Source of the DNA: Myrmaecium sp. VS I D KN 1
Taxonomy: Eukaryota; Ascomycota; Dothideomycetes; Valsariales; Valsariaceae
DNA length: 64,000 nt
Reading direction: 5' to 3'
NCBI GenBank assembly: GCA_019775845.1
Contig: JADQAV010000031.1
Coordinates: 186,138 to 250,137, forward strand
Below are positions 54,293 through 64,000 of the stretch, in pieces. The notes under the pieces were generated by a model that did no database searches, had not been told where the DNA came from, and saw only the letters and a list, made by a program, of their open reading frames with translations. Made by a program: the position numbers and the translations under genes. The first letter of the stretch is position 1. Each line of letters opens with the position of its first letter.

Positions 54293-57200
54293 ATGCCTCA
54301 CTCTGCCGCTGGTGGCGGCCCTTCATCCTCTTCCTCATCCTCCGCCGCCTACTGTTCAGCAGCCACGCCGGATGCTGATGCAGGCTCGACTGCTGCTCGC
54401 TCTCTCCCCGCCGCCGAGCGTGAGCGACAAAGAGAGATAGCCAGGTATGACCCTTGGACCACTCCCATGAGCCCTTCTGTCCGGCCAGACCCCTTACGAA
54501 CCGTTTCCCTCTAGCTACTTCGCCGCCTGCTCCGTCAATCCCAATCGCACCACCCCTTCCACCGCCAAACTGTCCCCGGATTCAACGCTGATTGCACTTG
54601 CCCAGCTCGGAGCTCTGCGGCTCGACTGTGATCGAGCCTTTGTCTCTCTCATCGACGGGAGGCGCCAGTACATCATTACCGAGGTCACCCGCACCCACTC
54701 CCTCTACGAACCGAACCGATGTGCTCCGGGCGATGAGCTCTTCCTTGGGCCGCACACGCTGGATGTGGCACTGGGCATCTGTCCGAAGGCCATCGGCGCC
54801 TTCACTGATGCCACCGGCCAAACCGTCCTCGAGACGCCCACCATGTCGGCAACAAAGGAGCGGTTCGTGATCCGGGACTTCCGCGCGGATCCGACATACG
54901 CCGACAGGACGTACGTGACCGGTTGGCCTTATTTCCGCAGCTACGTGGAGGTGCCGTTGATCTGCCCTCGCGGCTTCGTCATCGGCACTTACTGCGTGGT
55001 CGACAACAAGCTTCGTCCGGATCTGGAGCACGATCAGTCCATCACCATCATGATTGAGGTGGCTTCGACGATCATGAATCATCTCGATCTGATGAAAATT
55101 AGGGAGAATCATTCCTTGACCGAGAAGCGGCTGAAGGTTTTGGGGAAGTTCTCGGAAGGAAACTCCAGTATCAGCGCGTGGGCCATGAAAGATGGCTCAC
55201 AGCCTGCTATGTCCAGAAGCAACTCTCAGCGAGATTATATCGGCCATATGGTGAAAGATGCAGGGGCGCGGCCCACGTACCAGAGCCGGTCCGGTTCCAG
55301 CTGTGGTTCCGCAGATGGCGTGTCGCCACTAGACTCTGCTACCGAGTGCTCCGTGGGTGAGGAATGCACTCCGTTGACTTCGCCTAGCGAGAGCACCGTC
55401 ACAGAGGCTGGCACTTTTGGCCAGCTGCATACCTTGCAAGATACTCAGGTTATTGCCTCGCCGGACGACAAACCCGCAGCATTCACTGCGACCTCGCAAG
55501 AATCCTTCCTCTCCGCTAGCATCAGAGACGTATTCACCCGCGCTAGCTGTCTGATCCGAGAGTCCATCGGCGTGTCCGGTGTCGTGTTCTTGGACGCTTC
55601 CTTGAGCGGCAGCCACCTCCGCAAATCGCCCTCTCCGTCACCCCCTGCTTTTGAGCCTGGCGATCCATTCCAGACGCTCACTGCGGAAGGTGATGGCGAC
55701 GGAGGCGCAATGTGCCCCAGACTTGGTGTCTCCACATCGGATTCATCCGACGTCACGATTGATCAGCTCAGCGACGAGCAATGGACCATGAGCGAAGCCC
55801 TTCTCCAGCGAATGGTGCAGAGATACCCGCGGGGTTACATCTTCACTGCTGATGAATATGGCCCTTTGCTTGTCGAGGATGACCGCCGAAATTCGATCTC
55901 GGGAGAGAGCTCACCACGCGCCAAGCGATCAATCAGCGGCCAGTCGAAGAGGAAGCAAGACATCGCCACGATGTTTGAACATTTCGAGGGCGCGCGCTCG
56001 ATTATTTTCCTGCCGCTCTGGGACTATCAGAAAGAGCGCTGGTACGCTGCAACATTCATGTGGTCGACCGATCCGAGCCAGTCCTTCGAGTTCGTCGACC
56101 TCACATACGTCTCCACCTTTTGCAACTCCATCATGGCCGAAATCACGAGATTCAACGCCTTAGAAATCAGCCGAGCCAAGTCGGACTTCATCTCATCCAT
56201 CAGTCACGAACTTCGTTCTCCTCTCCATGGCATCCTGGCTGGAGCCGAATTACTTCGCGAAATGCTAACGCCGGAGGGATCCATGCCCAGCCATGACATG
56301 CTCAACATCATCGTCAACTGTGGCAATACTCTCTTGGACACGATGAATCAGCTGCTCGACTTCGCAAAGATCAACAGCCTCGCAAAGCCGTGCTCAAATA
56401 TTGCTTCCTCCGTGCCCATTCCGCATAGTGCTCATGCCAATGCTATAGGATTGATTTCTCCTACAGATCTGGGCGCTCTCGTGCAAGACGTGACGGAGAG
56501 CGTGTATCTGGGTCACTTTTCAACCAAGACATTTCATCAAGGCCTGTCGGGCGACGGCAAACTACCGCGAGAGTTTCAGTCAAAGAGTGCTCAGCCGTTG
56601 GTTCTGATGAATATTGAGAACAGACCTTGGGAGATGGATCTTGATGCCGGCGCATGGAAGCGTATCGGTCTGAATCTTATCGGTAACGCCTTGAAATACA
56701 CTCCTTCTGGACACGTTAAGGTCTCGTTGCGAGTGATCGAAAGGAAGGACCCTGCTGGAAAAGCCCGCGAAGAGATCTGCTTTGAGGTGAAGGACACCGG
56801 CATCGGAATGGGCGAGGAATACATGAAGCATCGACTGTTCACACCGTTCGCACAGGAAAACTCGCTCTCCGTGGGAACGGGTTTGGGGCTCAGCATTGTG
56901 AGGCAGATCTGTCGGAGCATCGGTGGAGAACTCATGGTCCGTAGTCAGCTTGGCGTAGGGACATGCGTGAGGGTTATAGTTCCTCTTCCCGAGGCTATCA
57001 ACAGCGCACAGCTTTCTGGATCCGAGGCTGTCAAGACGGAGGCCAGATCCCAGCTGCAAGGCCGAACCCTGTGCTTGACGTTGCCTGAGTCCACGGCTTC
57101 CGCCAATGGAACTTCGGGGAAGCAAGACGAGTTGCTGAAGTCGTCGCTCAGTCGTCTTGCATCGGATTGGTTCGGCATGAATGTCGTGTCGGCAAGCGGT

Positions 57201-58043
57201 GTGGATGCGGTCGAAGCTGATATCTACCTTACGGAGAGCTCTTCGATGGCCAAGGTCTTGAACAAGGACATGCCGATGAAGGGCGCCCCAATTGTGGTCC
57301 TTACAAGTGATATCACTCCCAATCGCATCCGTAAGATCTCTGGCAGAATCTTGACTCTTCTGCGACATCCGTAAGTGTCCCTGCTGCCCATCTCTTTCAG
57401 CGCACCTTACGCTAACTATGTTTACAGCATCGGCCCGAGGAAGTTTGCCTCCGTCCTGCTCAGCGCTTTGACCCTCAACGCTATGCCCAGTAGAGCTCCA
57501 AGCCCTGAACCTGCATCAAAAACGCCTGCCGTTCAAGACGCGCAGCCTCTCCAACCCCCTGAGATCACGACCACCGCTCCGACGCCGACCGATGAGCTTC
57601 CCCCCGCCCCTGCGCAGGCTCCCACCGTACCGCCAAACGGATTGCAGCTTCTCTTAGTCGAAGACAACGCGATCAACCTCAAGATTCTCGTCACGCACGT
57701 CCGCAAGCTGAAGTACGAGTACGCGACGGCGACGAACGGGCAGGAAGCCGTGGACGCATACAAGCGCTCGCCATCGCCCTTCCACGTCATCTTCATGGAC
57801 GTCTCGATGCCGGTCATGGACGGCTTCGCGGCGACGCGAGAGATCCGCGCATACGAGCGGGCCCGGCAGCTCCCGCCTTGCAACATCGTCGCCCTGACCG
57901 GGCTCGGCTCGGCCGCGAGTCAGCAGGAGGCCGCCGAGAGCGGCGTGGACCTCTTCCTCACCAAGCCGGTGCCTCTGAAGGATCTGAAAGAGCTTTTGGC
58001 ACAGTACCAAGAGCGATACCATCAGGGTGAAAAAGCTAGCTGA
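54293..58043 (+). CDS. Soluble hybrid histidine kinase (GAF, HisKA, HATPase, receiver)
   Basis: Three exons (54293-54444, 54515-57370, 57428-58043) give 1207 residues. A GAF-like sensor region spans about 70-240 (STLIALAQLGALRLDCDRAF to YCVVDNKLRPDL). The H-box FISSISHELRSPLHGILAG carries phospho-acceptor H615. The N-box NLIGNALKYTPSG, G1 DTGIGMG and G2 GTGLGLSIV define the ATPase domain at about 730-880. The C-terminal receiver (LLLVEDNAINLKIL ... IFMDVSMPVMDG ... LTKPVPLKDL) has acceptor D1127. No membrane helix is visible, so it is probably cytosolic. Such kinases signal through a Ypd1-type phosphotransfer protein to response regulators. A Ser/Thr/Pro-rich stretch lies between the GAF and kinase parts. 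The joins restore EIARSYFAAC and LRHPIGPRKFAS. I cannot assign the fungal class with certainty. Confidence 0.93.
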
Positions 58044-59217
58044 ATGCTGGCCAAATAGAAAAAGAAAACGAAGGTGGCAGAGATGTATGATGTGTGTATG
58101 TGTGAACTGGGGCACGGGGATCCAAGGCGTTCTGACTGGGTGGCTTTTCGCTTCTTTTCTTTTCTTTTCTTCCTTCCGTCCTCCCTTTCTCGTTTTCTTT
58201 TCTCTTTTCAACTTTACTTGGATGATACCCTGTGGGACGGCCGGGAAACAACGCAAAAAGTTCCTCAACATCACACTTTCTGTTCTTCTACGCCCTTGAT
58301 GACAGGCTCCGGGGATGGAGCCATTGCAGGGCGGGCACGCACACGATTTTTTTTTTTGCATCGCTATTTACATACACGCGCATACGTTTTCTGTTTTTTG
58401 GATGGGCTGGGAATGAATGTCCCATGGACCGGGAAACCAAGCTAGGAAACAAGCAACACGAGCAAGCAATACGAGCAAGATTAGGCAGGTGTTTCACACA
58501 CCTTTTCTTTATCATGTCACCATTACCAAGCAATACATGTCACACGTCCCCGTGTCATCTTTCCTGTTTCCCAACGCTTGTCTGAGCAACCTAAGAAGTC
58601 CATTCACATCTCCACACCATCCACAACCCCCGAAACAACCGCAACCCCCCTCCCAACTTCTCCGACAGATCATTAGAAACCGGGCCTGCCATCGCTAGGT
58701 CCGTCCCAGGGCCTCGAGGGGCCTTGGGCTCCCCATCGGCATCCCGATCGAGGCACGCACGCACGTCCGCGACCGCCCGTTCTCCTCGATCCGATCCCAT
58801 CCGGGTGACTGGGACTTGGGTGTTATCTGTAGCAGTAAGCGGGAGTTGTTAAGCGTCGGAGCAGAGTCGCGGTGAAACATGAATTCGTCATCGTGCAAAT
58901 CGACAGTCCGACCCCGGTCGGCCGATGACGTTCGGGTAGGGTTGAGGTCATCCCATCCCATCCCATGTTGGTCAAGGCAAGGCGGGGCAAGGCTCGGGAC
59001 GGGAGCTACCAGCCAGCCAGCCTTGCCCCGCCCCGCTTCCGGGCCGTTAGGGGGTTCGGTCAGTGCTTTCGGCCGGATATCAATCTCCATCGCCATCCCA
59101 GCGACAATCACCTCACAGTACTAATCACTCGAGTCAAGCAAGACGATAGTAGCAGCACTCAAACAGCGTATAGCATTCCTAAGAACCTTAGCAACCTCGC
59201 CCGTAAGAAACTCTTAT
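58044..59217. other. Intergenic between convergent kinase and glucanase genes
   Basis: The 1.2 kb contains T-rich 3' flank of the kinase (TTCTTTTCTTTTCTTTTCTT), a run of T at about 58348-58358, and an inverted repeat near 59000 listed separately. No gene is supported. Confidence 0.5.
58981..59032. repeat. GC-rich inverted repeat (14-bp arms, 24-nt loop)
   Basis: GGCGGGGCAAGGCT at 58981-58994 is matched perfectly by its reverse complement AGCCTTGCCCCGCC at 59019-59032. The transcribed form would fold into a stable hairpin. It lies between two converging genes, downstream of both stop codons (about 940 bp past the kinase stop and 190 bp past the glucanase stop), so it could lie in the 3' region of the glucanase transcript. 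Fungi do not use hairpin terminators of bacterial type, so its role is open. Confidence 0.6.
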
Positions 59218-61296
59218 TTAACGCACCAAGCCAACCGCAGTTTCAAAATCGCGAATACCCCTCCGTAACCCATGCTCAAACTCCCACCGAAGCGCTCCAT
59301 CAGCCATCCCGCCGCGAGACCGGGCTTCCCTCAGTCGTTTCAGGACCCAAAGCTCCAGTTTGCCAATGAAGTTTCCACCCCAGAAGTTGCAGCTGCCGCC
59401 GCCACTGCTGCTGCTATAAAAAGCCTCTGCATCCTTCCATCCGATATGCCAGCCTTGCTTGTATCGCCAGTGCTCGAATGGTTGCCCAGGACACGTGTGA
59501 TCCCAATACGAGCAATGTTCGGAGATTGAAGAGTGCGCAAGCTCCTCCCTCCTCTGCCCAGCTTCACTTAACTTTGTACGAACATCTTCGGCGCTGAGTA
59601 GAAGGGACGGTGGAGTTGTAATGGCAGAGCCAGCCTGCGCCCTGAATCCCCATTCGCCCCCGGGCATCCAATCCATCTTATAGGTCCAGAAGAATGCCCC
59701 GCCGGCCTTTTGCTGGTAATGATGCGACTGCGCCTGACCAAACTTCCGCACCAAGTCCTCGCGAGTCTCTCCGCCTGACTTGGCCCAACTATCCTCGGTT
59801 AACACGCAGCTGTACTCACCGATGATGACCTGAGCTGTTCCTTTGTCGACAACGCTGCCAGATGCGGCATTCAACTCGCCAAGCTTGCTAGGCACTTCGT
59901 CGATAATCTGTTGAGGCGACTTGGCCTTGTCGGCATCGCTGAAAGCCCAGTAAAGATGAGTATCGATGACGATTGGGTTTGCCGACAAGTCGATAGAGTT
60001 CCTCTTTGCAGACCATTGGACCGCGGCACCAAGATTCCACCCATCGGAGATGTAAATTGGAATGGTGCGGTTGATGCAGGAAAGGCTATTGACGACACGA
60101 TTGTAGAACTCGTACATTCCCTTTGACAAGGTTAGCAAGGTCGGTACGGCGTGTTAGGGTACTAAGAGAATCACTGCTGAGGACGAGGAGGCTTACAGGG
60201 GCGTTCCAAGCAGCCTCATTGAGGATCTGGATTCCAAGCACGCCAGAAAGACTTGGGTCTGTGCTGACTTCACGCGCTATGAAGTGGAGGCATTTCTCGG
60301 TGAGCTTCCTGTTGCTGGAATGGTCCCAGAGCTCAGCTTTTCCTTGATTAGTGCCACTATGCTCCTCGCCATTAGCGCCCCCTGGAACAGCATGGAGATC
60401 GATCAGGACATCGATCCCATGATTACGCGCAGCGGCAATAATATTCTTAACGGCAGACCATGCATTAGTGTAAACGGAACTGTACTCCTGGAAAGGCGTG
60501 TGCTTGCAGAAAGAAGGCCCAAGAGTGAAGTACCCAATCGGCAAACGGATCGCGTTGCCTAATCCTGGATCAGTACAGCCCATCGAACCGCGAGGTGCCA
60601 TTGCTCAGCAAACCGTGAAAGTCCCCGTCAGCGCCCGTACAGGGAGATCACAACCAACAGCACGTTGAGCAGCCCGAGAGCAAGGGGTCCGTACGTACAA
60701 CCCACGCTGACGAGCCATTTCCAATCGTCCTCGGACATGGCGGTGCTCCACCAGCTCTCGAATTTCTGCGCCGTGGCCTCCACGCCCCCGGCCTCGACCC
60801 ACGCTTTGACGGCCTCCAGCTCACTGGTCTGGCCTTCCGAAGCATCGGGCGGGAACATGGAGGGCGTCAACCACTTCTCGAGCACGAAGGTGGAGCCCAG
60901 GTTTGTCCCATGGTGGTACCTGTAACGAGTGATGTCCTCGTCCGTCACGGGCGGGACGGAAGCTTCCGCTCCCGCGCTGGCCCCAGACTGCTGCTGTGCA
61001 GTCTGCAGGCCACCTTGGATCGCCTGGATAGGGTCGGTCAGTTGCTTGACTTGATGGTGGTAACGATGAGCAAATGGCAGCTGAGGCGGATGATAGAGTG
61101 TGGCGGCGGCGGCCATGACCGGCCGCGGCTGATAGTGAGCGTAACGGTGCGGGTAGGGTTGCGGGATCGGATATGCGAATCGTGAAGGATGAAACTGGCG
61201 GTTTACCGTGTTGGACGGGCTTTGGGGTTGCTCGTCGGTGTTGAGGACTTTTTGGAAGTCGTCCTTGACTCCCTTGAGGAAGCTACGCATTGTCAT
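59218..61296 (-). CDS. GH5 exo-1,3-beta-glucanase-like protein without signal peptide
   Basis: Exons 61296-60699, 60558-60197 and 60120-59218 give 620 residues from MTMRSFLKGVKDDFQKVL; M3 (61290) or an upstream ATG at 61410 are alternatives. The catalytic domain begins about residue 140 (YHHGTNLGSTFVLEKWLTPSMF) and includes AIRLPIGYFTLGP, VLIDLHAVPGGANG, the acid/base Glu in LGIQILNEAAW, and the nucleophile Glu in QVIIGEYSCVL. These are GH5 exo-beta-1,3-glucanase signatures. The N-terminal 130 residues are Pro/His/Tyr/Gln-rich with no hydrophobic signal, and a C-terminal extension of about 100 residues (YWDHTCPGQPFEHW onward) follows the barrel. The lack of a signal suggests an intracellular role. 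The exon 1-2 join uses the GATTAG acceptor, because the nearer CCAG acceptor gives an immediate stop. Confidence 0.87.
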
Positions 61297-61713
61297 ATGC
61301 TGATTGATGTGAGGGATTATTGATGGATAGGCAGTGAGGTCTGAGGAAGCAGGCAAATGGATAAGGCTTTTAGGTGTGTGCGAGGTAGAAATGAGGTTCT
61401 TGAACGGCAATTGAGAGAGAAAGAAGATGCACTATGTAGGTGAGTGAGGTTAAGGAATTTCGAAGCACACAGTCTGTCGCTCCTGTCTCGCCTGTCTGTG
61501 ACGTTACGGCCTTCCGAGCGGGGCGGGGAAGGAACTAAGCGAGGGGGCGGAGGGGGCGGAAGGAACGCCAACCGCTTGTGCGCCTCAGGCCCTCAGCCTT
61601 ACAGCCTTCCATACGTGCCAGTTGGAGACAATAAGTATTTCCTTCAGTTCATCTAGAAAAGATGACACACATGTTATACCGCATAGTAAAGGTTCCCAAA
61701 AACAAGAGCCATC
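61297..61713. other. Intergenic; glucanase promoter and lipase 3' flank
   Basis: About 420 bp. Part may be coding if the upstream glucanase ATG at 61410 is used. The rest shows no gene; a Gly/Arg-encoding purine-rich patch (GGGGCGGAGGGGGCGG) sits near 61545. Confidence 0.45.
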
Positions 61714-62794
61714 TCAACTACACCCAGCCAACTCCATAATGACCCCATAGCTCGTTAGGTGCCCGAGAGTCGGGCCTACCAGGCCATTGCCAGCAGAGCA
61801 CTCCGGATCCGTCTCCCCATCACAGACCAGCGTCGTAGCCGCCGTGCCGTTCGTGTAGTACTCCGTGCCATAATGCGTGAAGATACCCTGCCACATATTC
61901 TTCTTCACTTAGCTCGGACATCCCTGCTTCAATTCAAAGGTAAACATATACTTACCGGCACGCCATCCCCCGCATTATTCCCCCTCCGCAACGTGCCGCT
62001 CTGGCTGGTCCCAAAATCCGCAAAGACATCATTGCCGATGGGGAACGCGGCCATGGCGTTGCTCGTCACGCTCTTATCGGGGAAGTTCTGCGCCAGCGCG
62101 ATGTAGGAGAGGTAGGTCAAGGATCCGCCGAGGGAGTGGCCGGTGGATTCCAAGGTGTAGGAGGGATAGAGGTCGATGAGGCGGCTGACTTCGGTGATGA
62201 TCGCGTCGTGCACGGAGGACCAGGGGCTGAAGACGCCTTGCATGACTTCGGTGCCGTCCGGGAAGGTGACGCCGGAGAGCGTGGGGGTGACGGGCTCGAT
62301 GTCGATGTCGTTGATGAAATCCTCGACTGGAAGTTTGTAAGCTGAATATGTACGCTGTAGTCGTTCACCCTCGACGACATACCAGCCGTTGAGCCGCGCA
62401 TGACCACCGTGATCCGCTCGTACGACGTGGAGTAGCCCACATAACCCTGTGGAAATCGTCATTATGTTTCTTCCGGCAAACATAATGGAACAGAACAAAG
62501 GAAGAACCATATATACCTGGGTATCAGTGGACGTATCGTCGATCTGAAGGGTGATGGTCACATCGAAGGCGGTGCCCTGGCAGTCCGAATACGCCGCCGA
62601 AGACAACTGCGCGGCGCGGTGAAGCTCATCGAAGTCCGCCGTGGACGCTGGAGTAACCGTCAACACTTGCCTTGCAGGAGCCAGAGTGATCTCGGAAGCT
62701 GCGCACCAATAGAGGCTCTCTTGTTGACAAGAGGAGCTGCTGAAACAACAGCGGCGAATGCTGCTAAAGCAGCGAGTATGCGGACGAAATACAT
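61714..62794 (-). CDS. Secreted class 3 lipase (lipase/feruloyl esterase family)
   Basis: Five exons (62794-62707, 62647-62517, 62446-62383, 62326-61956, 61887-61714) with consistent phases give 275 residues. A signal peptide (MYFVRILAALAAFAAVVSAA) is followed by LVNKR, a possible Kex2-type propeptide site. The alpha/beta-hydrolase domain shows ITVVMRGSTAVEDFINDIDIE, the nucleophile elbow STGHSLGGSL with the catalytic Ser, and late SGTLRRGNNAGDGVP followed by FTHYGTEYYTN, where the Asp and His fit the triad. The family includes fungal triacylglycerol lipases and feruloyl esterases, so the substrate stays open. Exon 1 uses the TTG|GTGCGC donor, because only that restores the frame into STADFDELHRAAQLSSAAY. 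Confidence 0.92.
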
Positions 62795-64000
62795 ATTCTG
62801 AAGCCTGCTCATCCAAATACTTCACCGGCTGAACTCGAAACCTGTAAGCTCCGGCTGCTGCTGAAGCTGAAGTAGAGGGAACTGAAGGCCAAACTGAACG
62901 TTGGAAAGTCCTGTATTTATATTCGACTGTGTAACATCCTCACGGTGAATTCCACTTCCATTTCCAAAAATGCATATAAACCCGTACCTAGCATACCCCC
63001 AGCCAAGGGCATAGATATAGTCAATACACCCACTCCGGCAATGCGTACCCAATCCCTTCATCAACGCGCGAAGTCCACATTCCGAGAGCGCCTGGCTAGA
63101 TACACTTGGGAAGGTCGGCTTCGGGAGGACCCTTCGAAAGGACGACCGTGAACAGGCCTCCCCGAGTATTTGCGGGGAACATTCAGCCCTCCACCTCCAC
63201 GTTCCGCTGGGATGCAGCATACACGGGGCCTTTTGATTCGTTCTCCCAGGCGCCGAACGGGAACTGGCAAGCCAGAAGAAACGGGAACCAGGAAGGACCT
63301 CCGGAGAAACATAAGCATGCGTGATGTCCAGCGACCTATCATGGTCAGCCATGGCTCTGGGGTAGGTAGCCTCGTGGTCAGGCGCCGGGGTGACGGCGCG
63401 ATGGGTCTACCCCGCAATCGGCAGCGTTGCATCGTCGGTAGGTACTGGTAGGTATCGACCTTAAATACTAGTACTTTGACTAACTCGATTAGGTATCACT
63501 CATCCAACGTACATCGGTGAGGAAAGGCCTGCAAGGGATGGTTGCAGCCGGATGTCTGACTACTGTGAGCATAGGAGGGCGACACTAAGACGTGAAGTCC
63601 ATGCCGCCAGTGCAGTTGCCGAGGCAGAGGATCATCGAGTGCCAAACGGAAAGCTCGTGAAGGGCCGTGGAGAAGCGCGAGCATAGGATCGCATGAAGTG
63701 CAGAGCAATGGAGCATGCAGACAAGGAGAGGGAACGCTTGAGAGAGAGGTGCGCATTGCTTCTTTGCTTGGACTGCCTTTAGACCCTGCAACCACCTTCG
63801 GAGACCAGGCCCATCGTGATCCCAACCCGAGCCATGATGCCCGCGTCCCATCGTACATAGAGGCTCATTGATTCGTGAACATCGACGAGAAAGATATGTG
63901 ACAAGAGAGCGAATATAGTGAGAGAGCGGAGGGAATGCCGGTGCCTCTCAAAGAGGTCCCGCTGACATTTCCATCCCAACCTCCTCTCGTGCTTGTCTTG
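62795..64000. other. Right-edge intergenic, lipase promoter side
   Basis: No gene is supported in the last 1.2 kb. Frames of up to 176 codons (minus, 62822-63352) overlap one another and lack family motifs. The stretch just upstream of the lipase start (62820-63000) presumably carries its promoter; TAGGTA words cluster at about 63435-63460. Confidence 0.5.

Noticed and set aside
63061-63858. Minus-strand frames of about 120 codons at the right edge
   Set aside because: No recognisable protein features and mutually overlapping; could only be judged with sequence beyond the window.

Overview
The window reads as nuclear DNA of a filamentous ascomycete (Pezizomycotina). Introns are short (about 50-80 nt, GT...AG), genes lie on both strands about 3 kb apart, and almost every conserved protein is a familiar fungal housekeeping family. 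I cannot fix the class from sequence alone. I resolved 22 protein-coding genes, most with intron boundaries whose phases agree, and no convincing tRNA, rRNA, CRISPR or intact mobile element.

Layout. 1.3-4.3 kb (-): an ING-family PHD-finger protein. 5.4-7.4 kb (+): a Gfd2/YDR514C-like DEDDh exonuclease. 8.0-10.0 kb: two convergent SAM methyltransferases (an MTF16-family enzyme and Efm4). 10-13.2 kb: a 3.2 kb gap with an AT-rich island and a TATA element. 13.2-15.3 kb (+): a borosin-type RiPP precursor, in which an OphMA-like alpha-N-methyltransferase is fused to a C-terminal tail of nine or ten hydrophobic core units. 16.2-18.6 kb (-): Bor1 anion/borate exporter. 19.5-22.0 kb (-): Spp1-like COMPASS subunit. 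22.7-23.8 kb (-) and 24.1-25.5 kb (+): divergent Nse3 and Aim18. 27.0-28.5 kb (-): ADP/ATP carrier. 30.5-32.0 kb (-) and 32.6-33.9 kb (+): Erg24 and an MRH-domain receptor. 34.7-36.8 kb (-) and 37.6-39.9 kb (+): Phe-tRNA synthetase beta and the PP2A scaffold. 40.6-41.8 kb (-): Tpt1. 42.6-45.5 kb (-) and 45.9-46.9 kb (+): Sea4/Mios and Efg1. 47.6-48.4 kb (+): ribosomal protein eS7. 48.6-49.6 kb (-): a glutathione S-transferase. 50.5-52.4 kb (+): a CCCH zinc-finger protein. 54.3-58.0 kb (+): a soluble hybrid histidine kinase. 59.2-61.3 kb (-): a GH5 glucanase without signal peptide. 61.7-62.8 kb (-): a secreted class 3 lipase.

The standout is the borosin gene. It keeps the methyltransferase fold, the catalytic Arg/Tyr positions and the helical clasp of omphalotin-type precursors. 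Instead of one C-terminal core, its last 270 residues carry a repeated unit, Arg-x-[Ser/Thr]-x-Ile-[Val/Ile/Leu]-Val-[Val/Tyr/Ser]; four of the copies sit in a 4 x 75 bp tandem array. No peptidase or other tailoring gene is next to it, so processing would have to be done by genes elsewhere. The rest of the window is ordinary conserved core genome, with a few oddities: a probable GC-AG intron, a possible dual-start GST and a cytosolic-looking GH5 enzyme.
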